64,000 bases of DNA from contig REBL01000132.1 in the NCBI GenBank assembly GCA_007692755.1, positions 20,673 through 84,672 on the forward strand, given 5' to 3'. This document shows, piece after piece, positions 46,540 to 55,281 of the stretch. The notes beneath the pieces were generated by a model. It was not told the origin of the DNA and did not search any database. It worked only from the letters and a program-made list of their open reading frames with translations. A program made the position numbers and the translations under genes. Source of the DNA: Nodularia sp. (in: cyanobacteria). GTDB lineage: Bacteria > Cyanobacteriota > Cyanobacteriia > Cyanobacteriales > Nostocaceae. Within the stretch, counting starts at the first letter, position 1; each line of letters opens with the position of its first letter.

Positions 46540-47346
46540 CTAATCACACTTAGATAAATCAGGCATAATTGTGTCCTGAAGATTAGCACCGTTGAGGTTA
46601 GCACCTTGGAGTTTAGCACCCCTCAAATTAGCACCTTGGAGATTAGCCCCAGCTAAGTTTGCTCCTGTGAGATTAGCCCAAGTTAAGTTAGCACCACTCA
46701 AATTAGCTTCAGTGAAATTAGCTCGGAACAAATATGCACCACTGAGGTGAGCTTGGTGCAAATTCGCTTTGTAAAAGTCGGCTTTATAAAGGTAGGCTCC
46801 GTTTAATTGCGCCTCGTACAAATTTGCGTCACTTAAGTCCGCACCAATTAAGTTAGCTTCAATCAAATTGGCAAAACCCAGGTTAGCCCTGATTAACTTC
46901 GCTGCACCTAAATCAGCATCTCTCAAGTTAGCGTCTCTCAAGTCAGTTCCAATTAGGTTAGCTTCAACGATAATCGCACCTTGAAGATTTGCTGCGCTCA
47001 AGTCAGCCCCAATGAGATGGGCGTAACTCAAATTTGCTTGGGTCAGTGTCGCACCACTCAAGTTAGCCACACTCAAGTTAGCCTCGCTCAAGTTAGCTTC
47101 TATCAGCTTGGCTTGGTGCAAGTTTGCGCCACTCAGGTCGGCGTTACTAAGGTTCGCTCGTACCAGTAAAGCATGACTTAAATCGACTTTGTTTAAATTC
47201 ACCCCTTGGAGGTCTGCGCCTCTGAGGTTGTCTCCTTTGAGGTTCGCGGCGCTGATATCTAGTTTCATTTGGGGATTTTGCTGTCTCCACTCCATCCATT
47301 GGACTGCACCTGCTTTGAGTAAAACTAGATGCTCTCGATTTGCCAT
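46540..47346 (-). CDS. Pentapeptide-repeat protein
   Basis: A 268-residue protein made almost wholly of A(D/N)LxX pentapeptide repeats from about residue 30 to the end, for example ADLSGANLHQAKLIEANLSE. These fold as a right-handed beta helix. The first ~28 residues (MANREHLVLLKAGAVQWMEW) form a helical cap common in cyanobacterial members. I use ATG 47346, which has a strong AAAGGAGAG upstream, instead of the longer track start. It follows ccmP by 10 bp and is likely cotranscribed. Function is unknown. Confidence 0.88.
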   Translation of the reverse strand: MANREHLVLLKAGAVQWMEWRQQNPQMKLDISAANLKGDNLRGADLQGVNLNKVDLSHALLVRANLSNADLSGANLHQAKLIEANLSEANLSVANLSGATLTQANLSYAHLIGADLSAANLQGAIIVEANLIGTDLRDANLRDADLGAAKLIRANLGFANLIEANLIGADLSDANLYEAQLNGAYLYKADFYKANLHQAHLSGAYLFRANFTEANLSGANLTWANLTGANLAGANLQGANLRGAKLQGANLNGANLQDTIMPDLSKCD

Positions 47347-47356
47347 TTTCTCTCCT

Positions 47357-47998
47357 TTACTCCTGTCCCCCACCCTGGGGATTTATTCGACCAGCTACAT
47401 TTTCAATGGCTGCTAATGCTCCCTTTGCACCTGCGAGAATATCCTGCTCGGCTCCACCTAAGTAAAGCCGTCCAAAACTTCCTACAGCTTGCACTTCTAG
47501 GATATTAATCGCTGCTGCTTTCTCCGCTTCATTCGCAGCCAGTGCAGCATAAGCCGCCGGCTGAACTTCTAAGACATATAGGGTTTGTCCTGCGAGGAGT
47601 AACTGTCCTCTGCGTGTACGATTAATCAGTTGGGTTTGGTAAGCATCAATGTTGCGGATAATCTGGTTAGAAACTACACGCGGTTTCAGACCCTCGTCTT
47701 TTGTAACTCCTAATGCTGCCAAAATCGCTTGACCAGCAGCCCGCGTTTCTCCTTGAGAGCTAGAATGAATTTCTAATAAACCGTATAGTCGTTCAACTAC
47801 CTGCACTCCTGGACGCACAGAGGCAGATTTGAGTGCTACATCCGTAATTCGATTAATTTCAATACCAGGAGAGATTTCAATCCACAGCGATGTATCTCCC
47901 GGTAATGGTAAGAAGCCTTGGGCTACTGTTCCCATATAAGCTGCGTGTTGAGGTTGCAGGTTGTCGAGAAATACAAAACTGCGTAGTTCTATTCCCAA
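47357..47998 (-). CDS. ccmP: Carboxysome shell protein CcmP (tandem BMC domain)
   Basis: A 213-residue protein with two fused bacterial microcompartment domains. The start [20 protein letters not shown] and internal [47 protein letters not shown] and [20 protein letters not shown] match CcmP of beta-carboxysomes, including its length. CcmP trimers stack and have a large gated pore, thought to pass metabolites such as RuBP or 3-PGA. It is distant from the main ccm operon, as is usual for ccmP. The pentapeptide gene follows. Confidence 0.92.
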   Translation of the reverse strand: MGIELRSFVFLDNLQPQHAAYMGTVAQGFLPLPGDTSLWIEISPGIEINRITDVALKSASVRPGVQVVERLYGLLEIHSSSQGETRAAGQAILAALGVTKDEGLKPRVVSNQIIRNIDAYQTQLINRTRRGQLLLAGQTLYVLEVQPAAYAALAANEAEKAAAINILEVQAVGSFGRLYLGGAEQDILAGAKGALAAIENVAGRINPQGGGQE

Positions 47999-48346
47999 GG
48001 TTATACTCTCCAGTCATGAGGATAAAAATTAACTATTGCAATGTACGAGTGTAACCTTAAAACTACCATAAGGTTTGGTACTACTGTGTTATTACCCATG
48101 ACTGTGGTCAAACAATTTTAGATTTTGAATTTTAAATTTTGGATTTACCTCACAGGTAAATGCAGGGGCTTAAGGATTTTCAATTTGGGATGTTGGATTA
48201 ATTCCACAGATAAATCAGGGAACTTGTCCCATTCAGTAACTATTGGTCAACTGTTTAAATTTATAACTTCGTATATGAAGGAAGGTATAAACAAATCACA
48301 GAGATACGGAGAACATTGAGTCATGAAAGTTTGAGAGTTTTTTGCT
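47999..48346. promoter_or_regulatory. Intergenic region upstream of ccmP
   Basis: This 348-bp gap is AT-rich and contains the ccmP promoter on the minus strand. Its middle repeats ATTTTGAATTTTAAATTTTGG-like runs. I see no gene or RNA in it. Confidence 0.4.
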
Positions 48347-49327
48347 TTAAATTTGAGGTGATTTGAGTGTTGTTAGCAGTAACAGTGACCACGGCACTTT
48401 AATATCTGGGATGAGCCACGAGGATTTTCTCAGTCCGGGTAAGGCGGCTGGGATGAGAAACTTTAGGGAACGTAGGGATGCTGGGACATTGCCTTCTTGA
48501 TCTACAATTTGATATTGTTGAGCTAGTTCGGCCACAATCTGGACTTTTCCGGTACGGCGCATGACATTTGCATCACGAGTCAGGGCTGCAATTACTCGCC
48601 CTGTAAATAAGGGAGTTTCCCAGTTATAGCGCTCGGCAAATATTGAGTTTTTTTGGTCAGTAACGTTTGCTGTTGCCATATCGTCTGCTAGACGGGAAAT
48701 TTGCTCAGTACCAACAATACCCGGCCAAATGGACATAGAAGCAATATTATGAGGTTTGAGTTCTACGGACATATCAGCCGCTAATCGGTCACAGGCGGCT
48801 TTACCCGCACCGTAGGCTGCACTGAAAATTTGGGACATCCCACCCCATGAAGAAATGGTACAAATTAATCCCTGTTGAAGTTTGACCATCATTCTGGCGG
48901 CAAAAATACTAGCTATATAGTGGCTACGCAAACCGACGTTGTTAGTCGCATCCCAAAGACTGGGTTCACACTCCCAAAAAGACTTTCCTTGATTATCTCT
49001 TAAAGCTTGGACTCCTGAGAAAACATTATTAACTAACAAATCAAGTTGTCCATTTTGCTCATCTTCAATACGTTCAAAAAGTAAACGCACTTGTTCGTCG
49101 TCGCTGTGGTCTACTTGGACGGGAATACATATTCCACCAGCTTGTTCAACGGCGGTTTGGGTATCATTGAGATTGCCTGATATTTCACCACTAGCATCAG
49201 AGTTATTGAGGCTGCGTCCGGTAATATACACAGTTGCACCTGCTTCACCCAGACCAATGGCAATGCCTTTGCCAATTCCCCGTGTAGCTCCTGTGACTAA
49301 AGTAACTTTTCCTTCTAAGTTGGTCAT
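48347..49327 (-). CDS. Short-chain dehydrogenase/reductase
   Basis: A 326-residue NAD(P)-dependent SDR. It has the cofactor motif TGATRGIGKGIA (~13), NNVF, catalytic Ser in CTISSWGGM (~158) and YGAGKAACDRLA (Tyr and Lys, ~170). It is longer than the usual 250 residues; the tail ends with a hydrophobic patch (VPWSLLLLTTL) that may touch the membrane. The overall pattern recalls DHRS1-like reductases. The substrate is unknown. It is a single gene divergent from the proline catabolism gene. Confidence 0.88.
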   Translation of the reverse strand: MTNLEGKVTLVTGATRGIGKGIAIGLGEAGATVYITGRSLNNSDASGEISGNLNDTQTAVEQAGGICIPVQVDHSDDEQVRLLFERIEDEQNGQLDLLVNNVFSGVQALRDNQGKSFWECEPSLWDATNNVGLRSHYIASIFAARMMVKLQQGLICTISSWGGMSQIFSAAYGAGKAACDRLAADMSVELKPHNIASMSIWPGIVGTEQISRLADDMATANVTDQKNSIFAERYNWETPLFTGRVIAALTRDANVMRRTGKVQIVAELAQQYQIVDQEGNVPASLRSLKFLIPAALPGLRKSSWLIPDIKVPWSLLLLTTLKSPQI

Positions 49328-49558
49328 GATTTATCGTTAGTATCTATCTAGTATTTTGCCGTTAGACTGGTCTATTTTGATAAATTGCGATCGCTTTACA
49401 ACTTATACAAACATTGTCCTGAAACAAACTTAATTATCCTGCGTTATAGATATGGTGACAGCAAATTTAAAGAGTCACAATAAGGGGGAGTAGGAGTGAA
49501 AAAACTTCCCAGATTCTAACCCTAGTCCCTAGTCCCCAACCTCAATAAGGAGTTATCA

Positions 49559-52540
49559 GTGGTATTACAAGTAGAAACCAGCACATATGAAGCTAAAACT
49601 CAAGAAGTTGCTAAACAGCTGCTCTCAGCTACCCAAGAAAATCGTTCGTTTTTAGGTTCCCTACGCGACCAGATGCGCTGGGATGATAAATTACTCGCTT
49701 GGGCGATGAGTAACCCTGGTTTACGGGTGCAACTATTTCGGTTTATTGATACATTACCCGCTTTACAAAATAAAGCAGAAATTGCCGCACATTTACAAGA
49801 ATATTTAGGAGAAGAATCTGTAGAGTTACCCTCAGCTTTAAAGGGGATGCTGAATTTTGCTAACCCTGATTCTATGCCCGGACAAGTTGCAGCCACTACT
49901 GTTTCTACAGCGGTGGAAACTTTAGCACATAAATATATTTCTGGGGAGAACATTAAACAAGTCATTAAAACAGTTGAAAGACTGCGAAAAGATAAAATGG
50001 CTTTCACTATTGATTTACTTGGTGAAGCGGTAATTACTGAGGCAGAAGCGCAGTCTTATCTAGAACGCTATCTAGAATTAATGCAACAATTGGTGGAAGC
50101 ATCAAAGAATTGGGCGGTAATTCCAGCTATTGATCAAGCAGATGGTGAACCTCTCCCAAAAGTCCAGGTTTCTGTGAAGTTAACCGCGTTTTATTCCCAA
50201 TTTGACCCATTAGATGCTCAGGGTAGTGAGGAGAGAGTTAGCGATCGCATTCGTATTTTATTACGTCGGGCGCAGGAATTAGGCGCATCTGTGCATTTTG
50301 ATATGGAACAGTACGCTTACAAAGATTTAACTCTGAATATTCTCCAAAAGTTGTTGCTGGAAGATGAGTTTAGACAACGTACTGATATTGGGGTGACTAT
50401 CCAAGCATATCTGCGTGATAGCGAAGAGGATGCTAAAAACCTGATTTCTTGGTTGAAACAGCGCGGTTATCCTCTCACAGTCCGGTTGGTGAAGGGCGCA
50501 TATTGGGATCAGGAAACGATTAAGGCGGAACAAAAGCACTGGAAACAGCCAGTTTATAACGATAAGGCGGCTACAGATGCCAATTTTGAAACTATTACTC
50601 AGTTGTTGTTAGAAAATCACCAATATGTGTATGCTGCTATTGGTAGTCATAATGTGCGATCGCAGGCTCGTGCAATTGCTATAGCGCAAAGTTTAAATGT
50701 CCCTCGTCGTCACTTTGAAATGCAAGTGTTGTATGGGATGGGGGATAAGTTGGCGAAGGCTTTGGTTGATCAGGGTTATCGCGTGAGAGTTTATTGTCCT
50801 TATGGTGAGTTGTTACCAGGGATGGCTTATTTGATTCGGCGGTTGTTGGAAAATACGGCTAATAGTTCGTTTTTACGGCAAAATTTGGAGAATAGACCGA
50901 TTGAGGAGTTGTTGGCGGCTCCGAATATGGAGTTGTCTCACGCAAAGGCGCAAAGGCGCAGAGAGGAAGGGGAGTTTGTTGGGGCGGCGGATACGGATTA
51001 TGCGGCGGAGGAGGTCAGAAAGATGTCTGCTGAGGCTTTTGCATTGGTTCGTCAACAGTTGGGTCGGACTTATTTACCTTTGGTGAATGGGGAGTATGTG
51101 AATACTGCGGAGTTTGTTGATTCGCTGAATCCTTCTAATTTTAGTGAGGTGGTGGGTAAGGTTGGTTTGATGAGTGTGGAACAGGCGGAACAGGCGATGC
51201 AGGCTGCGAAGGCGGCTTTTCCTGGTTGGAAGAAAACGCCTGTGCAGCAACGGGCTGGGATTCTCAGGAAGGCGGCTGATTTGATGGAAAAACGTCGGGC
51301 TGAACTTTCGGCTTGGATTGTTTTGGAGGTGGGTAAACCTGTTAAGGAAGCAGATGGGGAGGTTTCTGAGGCGATAGATTTTTGTCTCTATTATGCTGAT
51401 GAAATGGAACGCCTGGATGCAGGTGTAATCTATGACGTAGCAGGGGAAACTAATCGTTATATTTACCAAGCCAGGGGAATCGCTGTGGTGATTTCTCCTT
51501 GGAATTTTCCTTTAGCGATCGCCTGTGGAATGACTGTTGCCGCTTTGGTTGCCGGGAATTGTACTTTGCTCAAACCTGCGGAAACATCTTCTGTAATTAC
51601 TGCTAAACTTACAGAAATATTGGTTGAGGCTGGCATCCCTAAAGGTGTTTTTCAATACGTCCCTGGTAAGGGTTCCGAAGTTGGGGCTTACTTGGTAAAT
51701 CATGCTGATACTCACATTATTGCTTTTACTGGTTCTCAGGAAGTGGGTTGTCGTATTTACGCCGAAGCCGCAACGCTGAAACCTGGACAAAAGCATCTGA
51801 AGCGGGTAATTGCGGAAATGGGGGGTAAGAATGCGATTATTGTGGATGAAAGTGCTGATTTAGACCAAGCCGTGGTCGGGGTAGTACAGTCAGCCTTTGG
51901 TTACAGTGGGCAAAAGTGTTCTGCCTGTTCGCGGGTAATTGTCCTGTCACCGGTATATGATGCTTTTGTGCGGCGATTGGTAGAGGCGACGAAATCTTTA
52001 AATATTGGGGAGGCGGAGTTACCCAGTACCCAAGTTGGTCCAGTCATTGATGCTAGAGCGCGCGATCGCATCCTGGAGTATATTCAGAAGGGTAAGGCTG
52101 AAGCACAAGTAGCACTGGAATTAACAGCACCCGCACAGGGGTATTATATCGGCCCAGTCATCTTTAGTGAAGTAGCAGCCGATGCCACCATTGCCCAGCA
52201 AGAAATATTTGGCCCAGTGTTAGCTGTGACGAGAGTGAAGGATTTTGCTGAAGCTTTAGCAGTGGCTAATGGGACTAACTATGCTTTAACTGGGGGGCTT
52301 TATTCTAGAACGCCTTCCCACATTCAGCAAGCACAGACAGATTTTGAAGTCGGGAATGTGTATATTAACCGCAATATTACGGGTGCAATTGTTGCTAGAC
52401 AACCTTTTGGCGGTTACAAACTTTCTGGTGTGGGTTCTAAGGCTGGAGGCCCTGATTATCTTCTGCAATTCTTAGAACCACGCACGGTTACAGAAAATAT
52501 TCAGCGTCAAGGTTTTGCACCAATTGAAGGCGCGGAATAA
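49559..52540 (+). CDS. Bifunctional proline dehydrogenase / 1-pyrroline-5-carboxylate dehydrogenase (PutA-like)
   Basis: A 993-residue enzyme that oxidises proline to glutamate. The FAD-containing proline dehydrogenase barrel covers ~80-450 (VSVKLTAFYSQFDPLDAQGSEE, VRLVKGAYWDQET, HFEMQVLYGMGD). The aldehyde dehydrogenase domain covers ~500-990 (VISPWNFPLAIACGMTVAAL, IAEMGGKNAIIVD, and catalytic Cys in GYSGQKCSACSRV). Start is GTG; no DNA-binding domain is present, unlike E. coli PutA. Between the domains an Arg-rich peptide (SHAKAQRRREEGE, ~459-471) is encoded by a dispersed repeat. Electrons would pass to the quinone pool. Confidence 0.93.
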   Translation: MVLQVETSTYEAKTQEVAKQLLSATQENRSFLGSLRDQMRWDDKLLAWAMSNPGLRVQLFRFIDTLPALQNKAEIAAHLQEYLGEESVELPSALKGMLNFANPDSMPGQVAATTVSTAVETLAHKYISGENIKQVIKTVERLRKDKMAFTIDLLGEAVITEAEAQSYLERYLELMQQLVEASKNWAVIPAIDQADGEPLPKVQVSVKLTAFYSQFDPLDAQGSEERVSDRIRILLRRAQELGASVHFDMEQYAYKDLTLNILQKLLLEDEFRQRTDIGVTIQAYLRDSEEDAKNLISWLKQRGYPLTVRLVKGAYWDQETIKAEQKHWKQPVYNDKAATDANFETITQLLLENHQYVYAAIGSHNVRSQARAIAIAQSLNVPRRHFEMQVLYGMGDKLAKALVDQGYRVRVYCPYGELLPGMAYLIRRLLENTANSSFLRQNLENRPIEELLAAPNMELSHAKAQRRREEGEFVGAADTDYAAEEVRKMSAEAFALVRQQLGRTYLPLVNGEYVNTAEFVDSLNPSNFSEVVGKVGLMSVEQAEQAMQAAKAAFPGWKKTPVQQRAGILRKAADLMEKRRAELSAWIVLEVGKPVKEADGEVSEAIDFCLYYADEMERLDAGVIYDVAGETNRYIYQARGIAVVISPWNFPLAIACGMTVAALVAGNCTLLKPAETSSVITAKLTEILVEAGIPKGVFQYVPGKGSEVGAYLVNHADTHIIAFTGSQEVGCRIYAEAATLKPGQKHLKRVIAEMGGKNAIIVDESADLDQAVVGVVQSAFGYSGQKCSACSRVIVLSPVYDAFVRRLVEATKSLNIGEAELPSTQVGPVIDARARDRILEYIQKGKAEAQVALELTAPAQGYYIGPVIFSEVAADATIAQQEIFGPVLAVTRVKDFAEALAVANGTNYALTGGLYSRTPSHIQQAQTDFEVGNVYINRNITGAIVARQPFGGYKLSGVGSKAGGPDYLLQFLEPRTVTENIQRQGFAPIEGAE
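50936..50968 (+). repeat. Dispersed repeat inside the putA-like gene
   Basis: The sequence CGCAAAGGCGCAAAGGCGCA and its flanks match a common intergenic repeat of Nostocales. Related copies lie at about 52608-52630 and 63820-63840. It is inserted in frame in the interdomain linker, keeping the gene open. Confidence 0.75.
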
Positions 52541-52584
52541 AACCAAATCTTATCGGCGTTTATCGGCGTTCAATATCAATTAGT

Positions 52585-52743
52585 CAATTTTTTTTAACGA
52601 ACCGCCAAGTACGCAAAGAACGCAAAGGGAAGAAAGAAAAGGAAAAGAAATGCTTAATTTGACTGTATTGACTAGGACTTACGCAAAAACTCTCTGAAAC
52701 CCTCTTTCCTTCGTGTCCTTCGTGTCCTTTGCGGTTCGTTTCC
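52585..52743. repeat. Inverted copies of a dispersed repeat after putA
   Basis: A 5' part (AACGAACCGCCAAGTACGCA and AAGAACGCAAAGG) faces an inverted 3' part (TTCGTGTCCTTTGCGGTTCG). Together they form a large imperfect hairpin between two convergent genes. It may serve as a bidirectional terminator. Confidence 0.65.
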
Positions 52744-53124
52744 TCAAAATTTCAAACCCCAAGCTGCAAAAGCCAAAGTCCCCCAACCAATGAGAAAAGC
52801 TACACCACCCAAAGGCGTAATTGCACCCAAGTATTTCAAACCAGTTAAACTCAGGGCGTACAAACTACCTGAAAAAATCGCAATACCAACGATAAATAAC
52901 CACCCAGTAGCTACTAACATCGGTTGAGGCGATTCTGTACGACTAATCAATAAAGCTACTAGCAAAAGTGCCAAAGCATGATACATTTGATAACGTGCGC
53001 CAGTATCGAAAATTTCAAGCGATCGCTCACTAATTTTTTCTTTCAATGCATGAGCAGCGAAAGCACCTGCGGCTACAGATAAACCGCCTAAAACGGCAGC
53101 TATACTGACAAATATTTGTGCCAT
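52744..53124 (-). CDS. DUF423 family membrane protein
   Basis: A 126-residue integral membrane protein with four hydrophobic segments. The pattern GGLSVAAGAFAAHALKEKIS followed by TGARYQMYHALALLLVALL is the DUF423 (YgdD-like) signature, and the late IVGIAIFSGSLYALSLTG and ITPLGGVAFLIGW complete it. Function is unknown. It is 18 bp downstream of the 162-residue gene on the same strand, so cotranscription is likely. Confidence 0.9.
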   Translation of the reverse strand: MAQIFVSIAAVLGGLSVAAGAFAAHALKEKISERSLEIFDTGARYQMYHALALLLVALLISRTESPQPMLVATGWLFIVGIAIFSGSLYALSLTGLKYLGAITPLGGVAFLIGWGTLAFAAWGLKF

Positions 53125-53142
53125 TCCTAATTAGAATTGATT

Positions 53143-53631
53143 CTAGATGTCAAAATGATATGATACAGCCCCTTTTTCACTCACTTGAAAATCAGCATTG
53201 AATTCTTTAGCTTTCATATCTAAATACTCTTGTGCGTCTGCTGCTGGTAGTTGACAATTCATCGCCAAACCTAACACAGTGACGCGCCCGTTATTTTCTT
53301 GCAGCATCTGATAGAAATTCGATTGTAGGCGATCGCTTAGTTGTTTCTGTTGTGCTTTTTTCTCATTCTTGCTTTGACGATACAATCCTAAGCTTAACCA
53401 ACCGCCTAATACCATTGTCGGTACACCGTATATTATACCATTTCTGGCAATATTTTCAAAGAGATAACGAGCGGGTTCATTGGAAAAATCCTTGACTACA
53501 GCCTCATTGTATCCTGTGGAAATGGGCTTGGTTATAGAATTTTTCTGATTTGTGGCTGAAACTGATAGTGTCAAAAACATGAATCCCAGCATTAATAGCC
53601 AACCCGCAGCCAATTTTTCAGCAGTCTTCAT
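53143..53631 (-). CDS. Small membrane protein, paralogue of the next upstream gene
   Basis: A 162-residue protein with an N-terminal hydrophobic segment (LAAGWLLMLGFMFLTLSVSA, a signal or anchor), a second one (~65-85), and a C-terminal ~65-residue domain (SDRLQSNFYQMLQENNGRVTVL, then AMNCQLPAADAQEYLDMKAKEF). The C-terminal part reads like a small winged-helix with SHOCT-like spacing and is clearly related to the 140-residue neighbour. No family name is known to me. It lies just before DUF423 on the minus strand. Confidence 0.75.
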   Translation of the reverse strand: MKTAEKLAAGWLLMLGFMFLTLSVSATNQKNSITKPISTGYNEAVVKDFSNEPARYLFENIARNGIIYGVPTMVLGGWLSLGLYRQSKNEKKAQQKQLSDRLQSNFYQMLQENNGRVTVLGLAMNCQLPAADAQEYLDMKAKEFNADFQVSEKGAVSYHFDI

Positions 53632-53702
53632 AATTTCACATCAGATTTTAAACTTTGCTTGCGATTCTAACCTGACTTATCCAAAGCTTCCATTAAAAAC
53701 AG

Positions 53703-54125
53703 CTAAATATGAAATAGGTAAATAATATCACCTTGTTCACTGGGTTCAAAAGAGGCGTTGAATTCTTGGGATTTCTGATTTAAATATTCTTTGGCTTGTT
53801 TTCCAGGTAGCTTTGCTGCCATTGCCAACTGTAAAACATTAATTTTACCATGATTGGCTTGCAGGATTTGATAAAAAGTAGAGTCCAGGCGATCGCTTAA
53901 CTCTTTTTCATGTCTCCGGCGCAAACCCCAAAACATATATCCTCCGCCTGCGGTGAATGGTACACCTAAAACTATTCCTGTAAAAACCGTATTTTTTGCC
54001 TCTTCTTTCTGTTCTGGACTGTTATTTTCGGCGTTTAATTCAGATAACGTGCCAAAGCTAGCTATCAAAAATAACAATCCCAAAGAAAGCATCAATCCAC
54101 CACAGACTTTTTTAATAAGTTTCAT
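53703..54125 (-). CDS. Small membrane protein, tandem paralogue
   Basis: A 140-residue protein with two hydrophobic segments (~8-28 and ~52-70) and the same C-terminal domain as the neighbouring gene (SDRLDSTFYQILQANHGKINVL, AMAAKLPGKQAKEYLNQKSQEF). The two genes lie 71 bp apart, indicating tandem duplication. Conserved features are the NHGK/NNGR turn, LAM and the final Y.F.I. Function is unknown. Confidence 0.75.
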   Translation of the reverse strand: MKLIKKVCGGLMLSLGLLFLIASFGTLSELNAENNSPEQKEEAKNTVFTGIVLGVPFTAGGGYMFWGLRRRHEKELSDRLDSTFYQILQANHGKINVLQLAMAAKLPGKQAKEYLNQKSQEFNASFEPSEQGDIIYLFHI

Positions 54126-54169
54126 AATTGCGACAAAGGCTATTTAAGTACCTTGCCGCAATTTTAATC

Positions 54170-54856
54170 TTATTTGCGCGTAGCTTCCAGTAAACGCGAG
54201 TAATAAAAACGAGTTTTTGTCATCTCTTGGCGTTGTACCGAAAAGCCATTACTTTCCAGGATTTTCACCACATCAGCCTCACGGTGAAGATAGGCGCGAG
54301 TGGCTTTACTTGGCCCAGGAAAGAAACTGCCAATTTTCTTGAGTATACTCAAAGCACAAGTTTTGGGTGCAAAACTCATAATTACCCTTGATTCTGCCAA
54401 AGAACAAAGGTGAGAAACCATCTCATCGGCTTTTTCTTGGGGGTAGTGAATCAGAACATCTAAGCAAATAACCGTATGGTAGCTACCACTCAAAGATTCC
54501 AAATCCTGGACAGCAAAAGTGGTATTTTCGGAATTCTCCAAGGTTGCTAAAGCTCTATCCTTGGCTTCTGTGACCATTTTTTCCGAAATATCACTGGCAT
54601 AGATTTTAGCACCATCTGCGGCCAAGGGGATGCTCAGACTACCCACACCACAACCAGCATCGCAAATTGATAACTCTGGTAAATTACCATCATCCTTCAG
54701 CCAGCCAATAACTGTATCTACGGTTTGCTGGTGTCCCGTGCGGATATCTAACTGGACTTTGTTGACCTCGCCATCGCCGTAAATTCGCCGCCAGCGGTCA
54801 AAACCTGTGGAATTAAAATACTCGCGAACAATCGTTTTATCGTCAGCTACGTTCAT
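54170..54856 (-). CDS. chlM: Mg-protoporphyrin IX O-methyltransferase
   Basis: A 228-residue SAM-dependent enzyme of chlorophyll synthesis that methylates the C13 propionate of Mg-protoporphyrin IX. The start DDKTIVREYFNSTGFDRWRRIYG with VNKVQLDIRTGHQ is the BchM/ChlM signature. The SAM motif is ICDAGCGVGSLSIPLA (~63), then IYASDISEKMV. The product is the substrate of the oxidative cyclase. It is the first gene of the minus-strand block and is divergent from the antiporter gene. Confidence 0.95.
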   Translation of the reverse strand: MNVADDKTIVREYFNSTGFDRWRRIYGDGEVNKVQLDIRTGHQQTVDTVIGWLKDDGNLPELSICDAGCGVGSLSIPLAADGAKIYASDISEKMVTEAKDRALATLENSENTTFAVQDLESLSGSYHTVICLDVLIHYPQEKADEMVSHLCSLAESRVIMSFAPKTCALSILKKIGSFFPGPSKATRAYLHREADVVKILESNGFSVQRQEMTKTRFYYSRLLEATRK

Positions 54857-55281
54857 AAACTTAAATCTTTAAGTGTTCCCAATGCTTAAAATTATCATTA
54901 ATAGCAACCGTTAAGAATACTCTGACATATTTTTTTTCAAGAGTTTTTCTCTCACTCACGGCATACTAACTAATTATAGATAATACCTTAGTGAGCTTGG
55001 TATTTATCAATTTAAGAGTTAAAATCTAATTTCTAAACTTGGTCATCTCAAATAAACTCCTGTTCAGTAAAAAACTCAGCAATTACTAGGAATTTTCATC
55101 TAGATTTTTTTGGCTTTCACTCATATTACTGATTAATTTCCATTTTTTTGCTTTTTTAGCATTTTTGTTTAAAATACAATTGCGGTAGTTATGCTGTAAA
55201 TCGTTTACTTTTTAGCAATTACTAAATATGTATATTTATTATACATTAGTTTATTTGTTCATTTAGCTTTATTCATTACCA
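54857..55281. promoter_or_regulatory. Divergent region between chlM and antiporter genes
   Basis: This 425-bp, very AT-rich spacer contains the promoters of two divergent genes. I see no gene or clear known operator. Confidence 0.4.
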
